Shown piece after piece: positions 7,046 through 13,646 of a DNA stretch of 16,629 nucleotides. Position numbers and translations under genes: made by a program. The stretch comes from SFWF01 sp045539925 (GTDB lineage Bacteria; Bacillota; Clostridia; Oscillospirales; Acutalibacteraceae). The notes beneath the pieces were generated by a model. It was not told where the DNA came from. It saw only the letters and a list, made by a program, of their open reading frames with translations, and did no database searches. Within the stretch, counting starts at the first letter, position 1. Each line of letters begins with the position of its first letter. Location: positions 1 through 16,629 of the forward strand of contig JAZQGH010000100.1 in assembly GCA_045539925.1 (NCBI GenBank), given 5' to 3'.

Positions 7046-7074
7046 TTTACTTTTTAGCGGAAAAATGATATAAT
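7046..7074 (+). promoter_or_regulatory. Promoter with extended -10 (TGATATAAT)
   Basis: TTTACT (7046-7051), a 17-base spacer and TATAAT (7069-7074) preceded by TGA (7066-7068). It lies between terminator copy 2 and the XRE-SdpI gene, whose start is 29 bases downstream. I see no strong palindrome around it. Confidence 0.7.
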
Positions 7075-7103
7075 GGAGAAGCAAAGAAAGGAGCGTGAAT
7101 TAT

Positions 7104-7781
7104 ATGGAATTTTCCGAGAAGCTAAAAACCATAAGAACGCAAGCTAATTTTACTCAAAATGAGTTAGCAGAAAAGTTAGCTATATCAAGACAAGCAATTT
7201 CAAATTATGAGCAAGGAAGAAGTTATCCTTCTATTGACATATTGATAGAAATGAGTAAATTATTCAATGTGAGCTTGGATGAACTTTTAGAAAGCGGCAG
7301 AAAAAAGATACAGATGAAGCGGTTGCTCGTATTGTCAATAATTCTATTTGCTTCCATTGTGGCTAATTATATATCTATATATGTTTTGGTCAGAGGTAAC
7401 AATTTTTCTTCGCTAAATCTTGTCTTTGGAATTGCTCTGTATTTCATTCCTTTTATGTATTTAGCAATGTATTTTCTGTTTCAATATAATCCACCCAAAA
7501 CGATAAACAAAATATACGGCTATCGCACAAAGCGTTCAATGCAAAATCAACTTACGTGGAACTATTCGCAAAATTGTTTTAGTGATATGTGCGTAATTAT
7601 CTCCGAATTGCTTATTGGCTTGAATTTGGTATTTGCAATCATATCAATGTTTTTCAACACCTTGCTATACTTAGTTGTTGGCTGTGTTTTTTTGTGCTTG
7701 CAAGCAGTATGTTTGCTTGTTCCTATTTATTTTGTAGAGAAAAAACTAAAAGTTTTTCATATCAAAGTTGGAAATAATTAA
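7104..7781 (+). CDS. XRE DNA-binding domain fused to SdpI-like membrane domain
   Basis: A 225-residue protein. A Cro/C1-type helix-turn-helix occupies residues 1-62 (FTQNELAEKLAISRQAIS, then NYEQGRSYPS). Membrane segments follow near 73-96 and 105-127, then a loop with INKIYGYRTKRSMQNQLTW (134-152) and further segments near 162-185 and 187-211. The loop matches the SdpI-family signature and lines up with NYFFGYRTSRSMKNKDTW of the protein at 1249-1881. This is therefore an SdpI-like module joined to a DNA-binding domain in one chain. In Bacillus SdpI sequesters a separate repressor (established), so direct fusion suggests the same logic without a partner (inference). ATG 7104 is chosen because AAAGGAG (7087-7093) is too close to GTG 7095. 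The gene stands alone between terminator copies 2 and 3. Confidence 0.87.
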   Translation: MEFSEKLKTIRTQANFTQNELAEKLAISRQAISNYEQGRSYPSIDILIEMSKLFNVSLDELLESGRKKIQMKRLLVLSIILFASIVANYISIYVLVRGNNFSSLNLVFGIALYFIPFMYLAMYFLFQYNPPKTINKIYGYRTKRSMQNQLTWNYSQNCFSDMCVIISELLIGLNLVFAIISMFFNTLLYLVVGCVFLCLQAVCLLVPIYFVEKKLKVFHIKVGNN

Positions 7782-7791
7782 GCAATAATAT

Positions 7792-7823
7792 AGCCCTCGT
7801 TCCGAAATGGAGCGAGGGCTTTC
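7792..7823 (+). terminator. Intrinsic terminator, copy 3 of 3
   Basis: AGCCCTCGTTCC (7792-7803) pairs with GGAGCGAGGGCT (7809-7820) around GAAAT, then TTCTTA. One T-G wobble sits in the stem, as in the other copies. It closes the XRE-SdpI cassette. Confidence 0.85.
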
Positions 7824-7856
7824 TTATCTCAAAAATTGATACGCAGTAGGCAAAGA

Positions 7857-7892
7857 ATAAGGCATCGGAGAAATTCGATGCCTTATCTTTAT
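7857..7892. terminator. Second hairpin in tandem, possible bidirectional terminator
   Basis: ATAAGGCATCG (7857-7867) and CGATGCCTTAT (7876-7886) are perfect 11-bp arms around GAGAAATT, followed by CTTTATT. It is unrelated in sequence to the three AGCCCTCG hairpins. It lies in the 230-base gap before the second small XRE gene, which otherwise holds only the promoter at 7945-7973. Confidence 0.6.
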
Positions 7893-7944
7893 TCAAAGCC
7901 ATTACCGAATGTAAATATAATATTTCCGAACATACACAAAACAC

Positions 7945-7973
7945 TTGCAATTTGCTATACAGTATGTTATAAT
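7945..7973 (+). promoter_or_regulatory. Promoter TTGCAA-N17-TATAAT with extended -10
   Basis: TTGCAA (7945-7950), 17 bases, then TATAAT (7968-7973) with TGT at 7965-7967 giving an extended -10. It is 38 bases ahead of the start codon of the small XRE gene and is the only clear promoter I find for the long operon 8012-14536. Confidence 0.75.
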
Positions 7974-8011
7974 TATTATGTAAAATTTTCTCTAATTTAG
8001 GATGGTGTGAT

Positions 8012-8221
8012 ATGGCTGTATGCTACAACAAGCTTTGGAAGATGCTGATTGATCGTGATATGAGTAGAACTCAGATGCGACTCAAGGCAGGTATTTCAAC
8101 CAAAACTCTCGCAAAACTTGGCAAAAATGAGAACGTGAATACTGATATTCTTGTCAAAATATGTTCTGCGTTGGAATGCAATGTTGCAGATATTATGGAT
8201 ATTACAGATGAAGGAATCTAA
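8012..8221 (+). CDS. Small YozG-like XRE-family HTH regulator (paralogue)
   Basis: A 69-residue single-domain Cro/C1-type DNA-binding protein. It matches the first gene of the window along its length: MAVCYNKLWKMLID against MTFCYKKLWKLLID, then TDILVKIC-ALEC-V-DIM. The ribosome site is imperfect (AGGATGGTG at 7999-8007). As with the first copy, it is the first gene of its operon and is followed immediately by a nucleotide-type enzyme, here a Nudix protein 9 bases downstream. The likely role is autorepression of this operon. The recognised operator is not evident. Confidence 0.88.
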   Translation: MAVCYNKLWKMLIDRDMSRTQMRLKAGISTKTLAKLGKNENVNTDILVKICSALECNVADIMDITDEGI

Positions 8222-8230
8222 TTTTAAGCT

Positions 8231-8887
8231 ATGGCAAACGAAAACTTATACGACTCCGCTTTGCGCTTGTTGGCTTACAACGGCGATAGCGATGCTCAAT
8301 ATAATATTGCAAAACACTATGAAACCGCCGATGCCGATATAGACCAATCAATCTTTTGGTATAGAAAGGCAGCCTTGCAAGGACACGAGCTTGCAATTCA
8401 AAAATGCGAGGAATTAGGCGTAGATCTGAACGCTCCGCTTATTGACCGTGAGGTTATTCGCAAGGAGCTTCAATGCAGGCTGTTTCCCCTCGGCTATCTT
8501 GGAAAATACAAATACACCGTCATCTGCACCTCGTATCAGGGAAAGTGGATACTTTCAAGGCACAAGAAGCGTGATACGTGGGAAACACAAGGCGGTCATA
8601 TTGAGGACGGCGAAACTCCGCTTGAAGGTGCAAGGCGTGAGCTTTTTGAGGAAAGCGGAATAAAGGATGCAGACATCTATCCGATCTGCGATTATTGGGG
8701 CTTCAACCGTCAATCCTGCTCAAACGGTGTAGTGTTCCTTGCGGTTGTTCACTCGCTCGGAGATCTTCCCGAAAGTGAAATGAAGGAAATTAAAGTCTTT
8801 GACACTCTCCCTGCCGAGCTTACATATCCCCAAACCTCTCCCAAGCTGTACGCAGAAGCGGAAAAGAAGCTAAAAGAACTTATTTGA
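8231..8887 (+). CDS. Nudix hydrolase with N-terminal Sel1-like repeat
   Basis: A 218-residue cytoplasmic protein. Residues 18-60 look like a Sel1/TPR-type repeat (GDSDAQYNIAKHYE, then IFWYRKAALQGHELA), a protein-contact module. The Nudix domain runs from about 92 to 215, and the Nudix box is complete at 122-144: G, five residues, Glu128, seven residues, Arg136-Glu137-Leu, then Glu140-Glu141-Ser-Gly-Ile. The box glutamates bind Mg2+ for cleavage of a nucleoside diphosphate linked to another group (established). The substrate cannot be read from sequence. The ribosome site is weak, with AAGGAA at 8210-8215 rather far off, so translation probably depends on the XRE gene just upstream. Confidence 0.92.
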   Translation: MANENLYDSALRLLAYNGDSDAQYNIAKHYETADADIDQSIFWYRKAALQGHELAIQKCEELGVDLNAPLIDREVIRKELQCRLFPLGYLGKYKYTVICTSYQGKWILSRHKKRDTWETQGGHIEDGETPLEGARRELFEESGIKDADIYPICDYWGFNRQSCSNGVVFLAVVHSLGDLPESEMKEIKVFDTLPAELTYPQTSPKLYAEAEKKLKELI

Positions 8888-8906
8888 GGACTACAGGAGA
8901 TAAACA

Positions 8907-9251
8907 ATGACACATTACCTTAATTTGCGTGAACAACCCTTTTCAATGATTGCTAAAGGACTAAAAACCATTGAATTGCGATTATTAGACGAAAAAAGGA
9001 AATTGATTTCCGTCGGCGATACATTGATTTTCAAAAATACCAATGATGAAACCGCTACATTAACGTGCATCGTTAAAGAGCTGCATATTTTTGCTAACTT
9101 TGAAGAACTGTATCAGGCGTTACCTTTGGATAAATGCGGTTATTTGCCCGAAGAGTTGTCAACCGCTTCTGCCAAAGATATGGAGGATTATTATTCTGCC
9201 GAAAAGCAAATGAAATATGGCGTTGTAGGTATTGAATTAGAGTTGAATTAA
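8907..9251 (+). CDS. ASCH-domain (PUA-like) protein
   Basis: A 114-residue cytoplasmic protein. The N-terminal half has the ASCH pattern: REQPFSMIAKGLKTIELRL at about 8-26, DEKRK, then SVGDTLIFKN at about 35-44. It ends in a YGVVGIELEL strand. ASCH domains have the PUA-like fold. Members bind RNA or nucleotides, and some are hydrolases acting on modified nucleosides (established for the family), but this member's target is unknown. Ribosome site CAGGAGA precedes it, 19 bases after the Nudix gene, so they share a transcript. Confidence 0.87.
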   Translation: MTHYLNLREQPFSMIAKGLKTIELRLLDEKRKLISVGDTLIFKNTNDETATLTCIVKELHIFANFEELYQALPLDKCGYLPEELSTASAKDMEDYYSAEKQMKYGVVGIELELN

Positions 9252-9300
9252 CCTCGTAGTATTTCATTATCACATAAGCGCAGTGGGAGAAAATGAGCGA

Positions 9301-9627
9301 ATGGAAAAAATCAAAATCATAACCCTTTGCGGTTCATTAAAATACATAGAAAAAATGTGGGAGGTTGCCGAAAAGCTCTCCCTTGAAAAAGGCTATGCGG
9401 TAATAGGCGTAAATCCCCATGTTATTGGCAGACCTTTAACGGAAGATGAAATATCGACAATGAAGCGTCTTCACAAAGAAAAGATAGCAATTTCCGATGG
9501 TATTTTCGTGGTCAACGTTGATGGCTACATAGGTGATTCTGTCAAAGAAGAAATTGCGTTTGCAAAATCATTGAACAAGGAAATTTTCTATCTTGAAAAT
9601 CCACAGTCGGATGCTGAAAAGGACTAA
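9301..9627 (+). CDS. Nucleoside 2-deoxyribosyltransferase-like protein
   Basis: A 108-residue cytoplasmic Rossmann-like protein. The opening KIKIITLCGSLKY, a central SDGIFVVNVDGYIGDS (about 65-80) and the following KEEIAFAKSLNKEIFYL match small nucleoside 2-deoxyribosyltransferase and related N-glycosidase-type proteins. In these, the Glu of the E-I-A-F-A segment is the expected nucleophile (family knowledge). The true reaction, transfer or hydrolysis of a nucleoside or nucleotide base, is not decided. ATG 9301 is chosen over the in-frame GTG 9283, which overlaps the GGGAG ribosome site at 9285-9289. It sits in the same operon as the Nudix and ASCH genes. Confidence 0.83.
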   Translation: MEKIKIITLCGSLKYIEKMWEVAEKLSLEKGYAVIGVNPHVIGRPLTEDEISTMKRLHKEKIAISDGIFVVNVDGYIGDSVKEEIAFAKSLNKEIFYLENPQSDAEKD

Positions 9628-9629
9628 TA

Positions 9630-10328
9630 ATGGAAATTTTAGAAATTGTACTTAGCGTATTAGGAACTCTCCTTGCTATTGCCGCTTTTGCAGGTGTTAT
9701 TTGGTCACTCCTTCATCTGTACGAGGTTATCTTCAAAAGGCAATACAAAAATGTTCGTTATTTCAAATTTGTATATCCGTGTTTCCCGACAGAGCTTAAA
9801 AGCGACGTTGAAGTAGCCTTCGCAGCTATGCCTAACAGAACGGTAAACGGTGCTGCTTTCGCAACGGATAACCTATTGAGAGAATATGAGTTGACAAGTG
9901 GAACAGTATCGTTCCCATATCGTCTATACTTTGTAGATGCAAATGAAGAAAAGATCGAAAATCTGACCGACAGACAAAAGAAAATCCTTTATTGCTTATA
10001 CACACGAAGCAACGACGGATATCTTCGTGAAAAATATGCAAAGAAGCTGCTTGATGCAGGGCTTGAAGAATGGTGCTTACCCTTTATCGTGAGTCTTTGT
10101 GATGATTACGTAGTAGAGATTGTAGAAACAGTTTACAACGCTTTAAGAGAGCGAAACAATGATGATATCAAGGCGTTTTGCAAACGCAACGAAAGCTCCG
10201 TCCGTAAGAGCTATTCGAGAATGATTAGCTATTGGAACGAGTATTACCGTCGTACCGATAAGCATTGGAAGCTCAACGAATACGTAGGCAGAAAGCTATT
10301 CAAAGAATGTTTTGGGATTTACGAGTAA
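9630..10328 (+). CDS. Uncharacterised protein with N-terminal TM anchor
   Basis: A 232-residue protein I do not recognise by function. One membrane segment at about 5-32 leads into a large region that is probably cytoplasmic, since the flanking segment FKRQYKN is basic. The region 115-185 looks helical and repeat-like, with NLTDRQKKILYCLYTRSNDGYLREKYAKK followed by LCDDYVVEIVETVYNAL (a HEAT-like impression only; longer block shown in parts). It starts 2 bases after the deoxyribosyltransferase-like stop codon with AAAAGGACTAATAATG as its initiation region, so it is coupled to that gene. Confidence 0.78.
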   Translation: MEILEIVLSVLGTLLAIAAFAGVIWSLLHLYEVIFKRQYKNVRYFKFVYPCFPTELKSDVEVAFAAMPNRTVNGAAFATDNLLREYELTSGTVSFPYRLYFVDANEEKIENLTDRQKKILYCLYTRSNDGYLREKYAKKLLDAGLEEWCLPFIVSLCDDYVVEIVETVYNALRERNNDDIKAFCKRNESSVRKSYSRMISYWNEYYRRTDKHWKLNEYVGRKLFKECFGIYE

Positions 10329-10354
10329 TACTCTAACGGTGAAAAGGACTAACT

Positions 10355-10771
10355 ATGAATAACATTATTGCAAAGAAAAAACATAGCGCAGGCGTTATGT
10401 TTATACTCTTGACTCTGCTCGGTGTGGGATTGCTCATACTCGGCATAGCCTTTGACATAAAAATCCTATTGTTTATGGGTGTGCTTTTCGCCGTCGGTTG
10501 CGTTGGATTTGTCGTTTGGCATTTCACCGTTCCGTCTGTGATTATAGCACTTGACGAAAATAGAAACCTTTTATTGCCGAGGGGCATTGTAATTTCCTTG
10601 CGTGATATAACCGAGGTGTCCTCGTTTGAAGCGTGGAATCATCGTGTTGACTATACTTGGGGTACGATCACGATTGAAACCAAAACGAAAAAATACAAAT
10701 ACGGCTTCGTTGCCGATTGTGCAGAGGTTGAAAGAAAAATCAACGATCTGCGCCGTGGGAAAAAGATATAA
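10355..10771 (+). CDS. Two-TM membrane protein with PH-like cytoplasmic tail
   Basis: A 138-residue protein with a basic N-terminus (AKKKH), membrane segments near 12-32 and 36-57, and a cytoplasmic tail. The tail has alternating strands (SVIIALDENRNLLL, then VISLRDITEVSSFEAW and GTITIETKTKKYKYGFV) and a final helix VERKINDLRR. This layout, two TM plus a strand-rich tail with I-L-DI-EV and a closing helix, resembles bacterial PH-domain membrane proteins (inference from pattern). Function unknown. The initiation region AAAAGGACTAACTATG is the same as that of the next gene. Confidence 0.78.
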   Translation: MNNIIAKKKHSAGVMFILLTLLGVGLLILGIAFDIKILLFMGVLFAVGCVGFVVWHFTVPSVIIALDENRNLLLPRGIVISLRDITEVSSFEAWNHRVDYTWGTITIETKTKKYKYGFVADCAEVERKINDLRRGKKI

Positions 10772-10797
10772 TTTTCTAACACCTAAAAGGACTAACT

Positions 10798-11301
10798 ATG
10801 AAAAACGATTTCACAAAAGAAGATATTAAAAACAGCGTTGAATACCAATGGAGAAAAACCTCTTTCTATTGGCTTCTCGGAATTTGGGCTGTTATAGCCG
10901 TGGTAATGCTTCTCGGCGTACTTGTAATTGGTTTTGATGATATAAAACCCGGTATGAGTTTGCAAGTTTGGCTGATAGTAATGTCAATATATAGCGTGAT
11001 ATACCTGCCATTTGTGGCGTATTACGGCTACAAAATGCTTTACATCTTGAAGCATTACGCAGAGTTTGATTCGTATGAGGTAATGCTTGATAATGTTTCT
11101 ACCTCGTATGCGTACCGTGGCGCAGTCTATTACACGGTTACAATCAATGACGAGGGCGTAGCAAGACAAGTCAGCACCAACGCTTACTTTTCAAGCAGTA
11201 TGTTCGCGAAGTTTACCCTTGAAGATTACAACAATAAAAAGGTTATTGGCTTATACGATAGTCAGATGGATAAGTTCTATATCATTAAAAAAGTAAGTTA
11301 A
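10798..11301 (+). CDS. Uncharacterised two-TM membrane protein
   Basis: A 167-residue protein with a charged N-terminus, membrane segments near 21-45 and 55-80, and a strand-rich tail of about 85 residues (DSYEVMLDNVST, AVYYTVTINDEGVA, then KVIGLYDSQMDKFYIIKK). The topology matches the preceding gene, with both tails cytoplasmic if the N-terminus is inside. The end, VIGLYDSQMDKFYII, recalls the IxVLYxPxxxxxFI close of DUF3592-like domains but is not decisive. Start by AAAAGGACTAACTATG, identical over 16 bases to that of the gene upstream. Confidence 0.78.
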   Translation: MKNDFTKEDIKNSVEYQWRKTSFYWLLGIWAVIAVVMLLGVLVIGFDDIKPGMSLQVWLIVMSIYSVIYLPFVAYYGYKMLYILKHYAEFDSYEVMLDNVSTSYAYRGAVYYTVTINDEGVARQVSTNAYFSSSMFAKFTLEDYNNKKVIGLYDSQMDKFYIIKKVS

Positions 11302-11325
11302 TTTCAAATAAAGGAGGATACCGAT

Positions 11326-11811
11326 ATGAAGAAAGTAATGGCAATTTTCATTTCTCTTTTGTTGATTATCTGTTCCTTTGTGGGTTGTTCGCGTGTTGAA
11401 TGTAACGCTGTTATTATGCAAGAAGGTGTTTCGTGCCGCGAAACATGGCTTGAAAGCAATCAAACGCTCGGCTCTTTGCAAGGTGGAACACACGAATATG
11501 ATGACAGCCTTCCCAAAAGCAGAACATATATCATTCAAAATCAAGCACAACTTGAAGAAATTTTTTCGGATTTCCCCGAAATTGATTTTGATAAAGAAAT
11601 AGTGCTTGTGTATTGCTACACTACCGTGTATATTAGAAAGCAAAGACTTGAAAAAGTATCTCTTGAAAACGGTGTTTTGACCGTTGCCTTTGATGTGGTA
11701 AGAGGAAAACTCGGTCACGCAGATGCCGCAGCTCCACATACTCGCCTGTGTGTCATTCGTTTGGGTAAGGTCGATATTACCGAAGTAAATATTATGTATA
11801 ACGGACAGTAA
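11326..11811 (+). CDS. Lipoprotein, unknown function (first of five in a row)
   Basis: A 161-residue lipoprotein with a 20-residue signal, lipobox FVGC and Cys21 lipidated. The mature part has a stretch TYIIQNQAQLEEIFSDFPEI, then DKEIVLVYCYTTVY and ENGVLTVAFDVVRGK. This order of a helix after a first strand, a VLVYC-type strand and an LTV strand also appears in weaker form in the lipoprotein at 3546-3998. Cys residues at 26, 37 and 97 might form disulphides. Ribosome site AAGGAGG precedes it. The function is not known. Confidence 0.82.
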   Translation: MKKVMAIFISLLLIICSFVGCSRVECNAVIMQEGVSCRETWLESNQTLGSLQGGTHEYDDSLPKSRTYIIQNQAQLEEIFSDFPEIDFDKEIVLVYCYTTVYIRKQRLEKVSLENGVLTVAFDVVRGKLGHADAAAPHTRLCVIRLGKVDITEVNIMYNGQ

Positions 11812-11825
11812 AGGAGGATGCGTAT

Positions 11826-12206
11826 ATGAAGAAAATTATAGCGTTAGTGTTGTGTATGCTAACTTTATTTGCATTTACTGCTTGTTCCGCTCCCATCTAT
11901 CCCGGACTGCCCGATATCAGCGAAGATCCGATGAAAGGCATTGAGATTTACTGTTGGCAAGATGGCGACGAATGGAAATGCGGTGGCACAGTTGGCACAA
12001 ATAGAATGAAAACCGACGAGGAAATACGCGCCTTGCAGGTCGTTACAATTCCTCAAATGAAAAGAATCCTTGAGAAAAAAGGACTCACCGATTGCTTCTG
12101 CGTAATACTCGTTGACCTTTCGGGCGACGAGGTTGTATATCTTGACGTCGAGGAAAATCTTACGCAAATTGCAACACTTGAAATGCAATTAGGCAAAGCT
12201 GAATAA
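11826..12206 (+). CDS. Small lipoprotein, unknown function
   Basis: A 126-residue lipoprotein with signal residues 1-19, lipobox FTAC and Cys20. The mature part starts with a Pro-rich linker (SAPIYPGLPDISEDP). It then has GIEIYCWQDGDEWKCGGTVGTN, described here in two parts around WQ and WK, with a Cys pair about 9 apart that may form a disulphide. A helix (TIPQMKRILEKKGL) is followed by VILVDLSGDEVVYLDV strands. No family is recognised. Ribosome site AAGGAGG, and only 14 bases separate it from the previous gene. Confidence 0.82.
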   Translation: MKKIIALVLCMLTLFAFTACSAPIYPGLPDISEDPMKGIEIYCWQDGDEWKCGGTVGTNRMKTDEEIRALQVVTIPQMKRILEKKGLTDCFCVILVDLSGDEVVYLDVEENLTQIATLEMQLGKAE

Positions 12207-12222
12207 CAAGGAGGTAAAGCAG

Positions 12223-13644
12223 ATGAAAAAATTATTAGCTTTATGCTTGACAGTAGTTTTGGCGCTCTCTTGCCTTACTGCTTGTGATACGTTTAATAAC
12301 ATTTTCGGAGGAAAATCCGGCGTTAGTAAAGAATACTACGAAAACTGCGCCGTTTTTACATTCGACGATTTTGAGAGCAGAATTTGCATAACACTTGACC
12401 GTACCGGGCTTGGCGAAGGTACAATCTATTATCAAGTAAACCTTGAAGAAGGTGCTTTAAGTGTTAAATATTCGGATGTTGGTCTTATCAATGAAAATCA
12501 ACTTCTTTCCGAGTTTGCGGCAGATGACGAAATGCCGATTAACGGCTCAGGCGGATATATTGAAGGAGATAAAATTGCTATCACATTTGAAGCATTCAGT
12601 TCCGTAAAGGGAGAAATTATTATTGCCTTTACCGAGGATGCTTTGAAAGCTGTTCATAAGGAATTGCAACTTCACGAGCATTCTTTCACATACACCTCCG
12701 CAGGCAAAGTAGGTCATTACGCCGCTTCTACGTGTGGATGTCCTTCTGAGGAAGGAACGACACCTCATTATGATGGTGATACCGACTATCTCTGTGATTA
12801 TTGCAAATGCGATATGACGGAATTTGCTGATGAATGGCTATTTGATGAAACGCATCATTGGTATGTTTCGGATGATGAAGCAGTTTACTGTTACGGTGAA
12901 CACCAAAACTTTGATGCTGACTTAAATTGTGACATTTGCGGATATAAGATGTCTGAGATTCCCACCCCCACAAACTACTTTCTTCGCAATCAGGCAGGCT
13001 GTGAGTGGTTGAATGAAATCACTGCCGAGGATATTGCAGAAATAAAGATAATTAGCGGAGCTGTGGGCGTTGCTCCCGGCAATCTTAATAACGTTTCAAG
13101 CTCCACCGATGAAGCCGTAATCGCAAGAATTTTTGAAGAATATTATTGGCTCGATACTGCGCCTATTTCAAAAATGGAAGGCCAGATCGACGGCGGTGGC
13201 GGTGTTGCAGTAAAATTTGTTTTGAAGAACGGAACTGCAAAGGAGCTGTATATCAACAACGGAAATTACCTCGATACAAACGGCGATTACTTTGAACTGC
13301 TTTTTACTCCAAAATTCAAGGATACCGACAACGCAATAAAAGCTTACGGATTTATTACCTATCTCGGCACAGGAACGGTCTATGACAAGGACAACAATTC
13401 CGTATGCGAAATACCGATTGACGAGCTTGAATTTGTCGAGTCCGATGGCTGTGTTGATGCTATGGTTACAGGTTATTACTATACGGTAGAAACAGAGTTT
13501 GGAACTCTGTACTTCGATTACAGCAACGATTTGTTCTATCTGCAATTTGAGGAAGGCGAGGTCGATTACATAGAATTTTATCGACTCGTCGGCAAAAATC
13601 TTGATGAATTGATTGCTGAATACTCGGCAACTTCCACCGATTAA
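12223..13644 (+). CDS. Large lipoprotein with two His/Asp/Cys metal-like motifs
   Basis: A 473-residue lipoprotein with a 20-residue signal, lipobox LTAC and Cys21. Residues 151-245 are rich in His and Cys. HEHSFTY leads into two similar motifs, HYDGDTDYLCDYCKCDM (182-198) and HQNFDADLNCDICGYKM (227-243). Each has an acidic D-x-D ahead of C-D-x-C, a pattern seen in many clostridial surface proteins that could bind a metal such as zinc or calcium (inference). The flanking regions (22-150 and 260-473) are acidic and strand-rich, with GGGVAVKFVLKNGTAKEL and GTLYFDYSNDLFYLQFEEGE. Signal peptide resembles that of 4775-5809. Ribosome site AAGGAGGT. The overall function is unknown. Confidence 0.83.
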   Translation: MKKLLALCLTVVLALSCLTACDTFNNIFGGKSGVSKEYYENCAVFTFDDFESRICITLDRTGLGEGTIYYQVNLEEGALSVKYSDVGLINENQLLSEFAADDEMPINGSGGYIEGDKIAITFEAFSSVKGEIIIAFTEDALKAVHKELQLHEHSFTYTSAGKVGHYAASTCGCPSEEGTTPHYDGDTDYLCDYCKCDMTEFADEWLFDETHHWYVSDDEAVYCYGEHQNFDADLNCDICGYKMSEIPTPTNYFLRNQAGCEWLNEITAEDIAEIKIISGAVGVAPGNLNNVSSSTDEAVIARIFEEYYWLDTAPISKMEGQIDGGGGVAVKFVLKNGTAKELYINNGNYLDTNGDYFELLFTPKFKDTDNAIKAYGFITYLGTGTVYDKDNNSVCEIPIDELEFVESDGCVDAMVTGYYYTVETEFGTLYFDYSNDLFYLQFEEGEVDYIEFYRLVGKNLDELIAEYSATSTD

Positions 13645-13646
13645 CT

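Noticed and set aside
5842..7823. Integron-like cassette array with attC sites
   Set aside because: The one-directional cassettes and repeated hairpins recalled an integron, but the hairpins lack the paired RYYYAAC/GTTRRRY boxes and bulged structure of attC, and no integrase is present.
9293..9322. Nine-codon open frame overlapping the start of the deoxyribosyltransferase-like gene
   Set aside because: Too short and out of frame with the real gene; it probably arises by chance within the ribosome-binding region, although an attenuating role cannot be excluded.
11251..11739. Minus-strand open frame of 162 codons
   Set aside because: It is antisense to a clear lipoprotein gene with its own signal and ribosome site and shows no family features.
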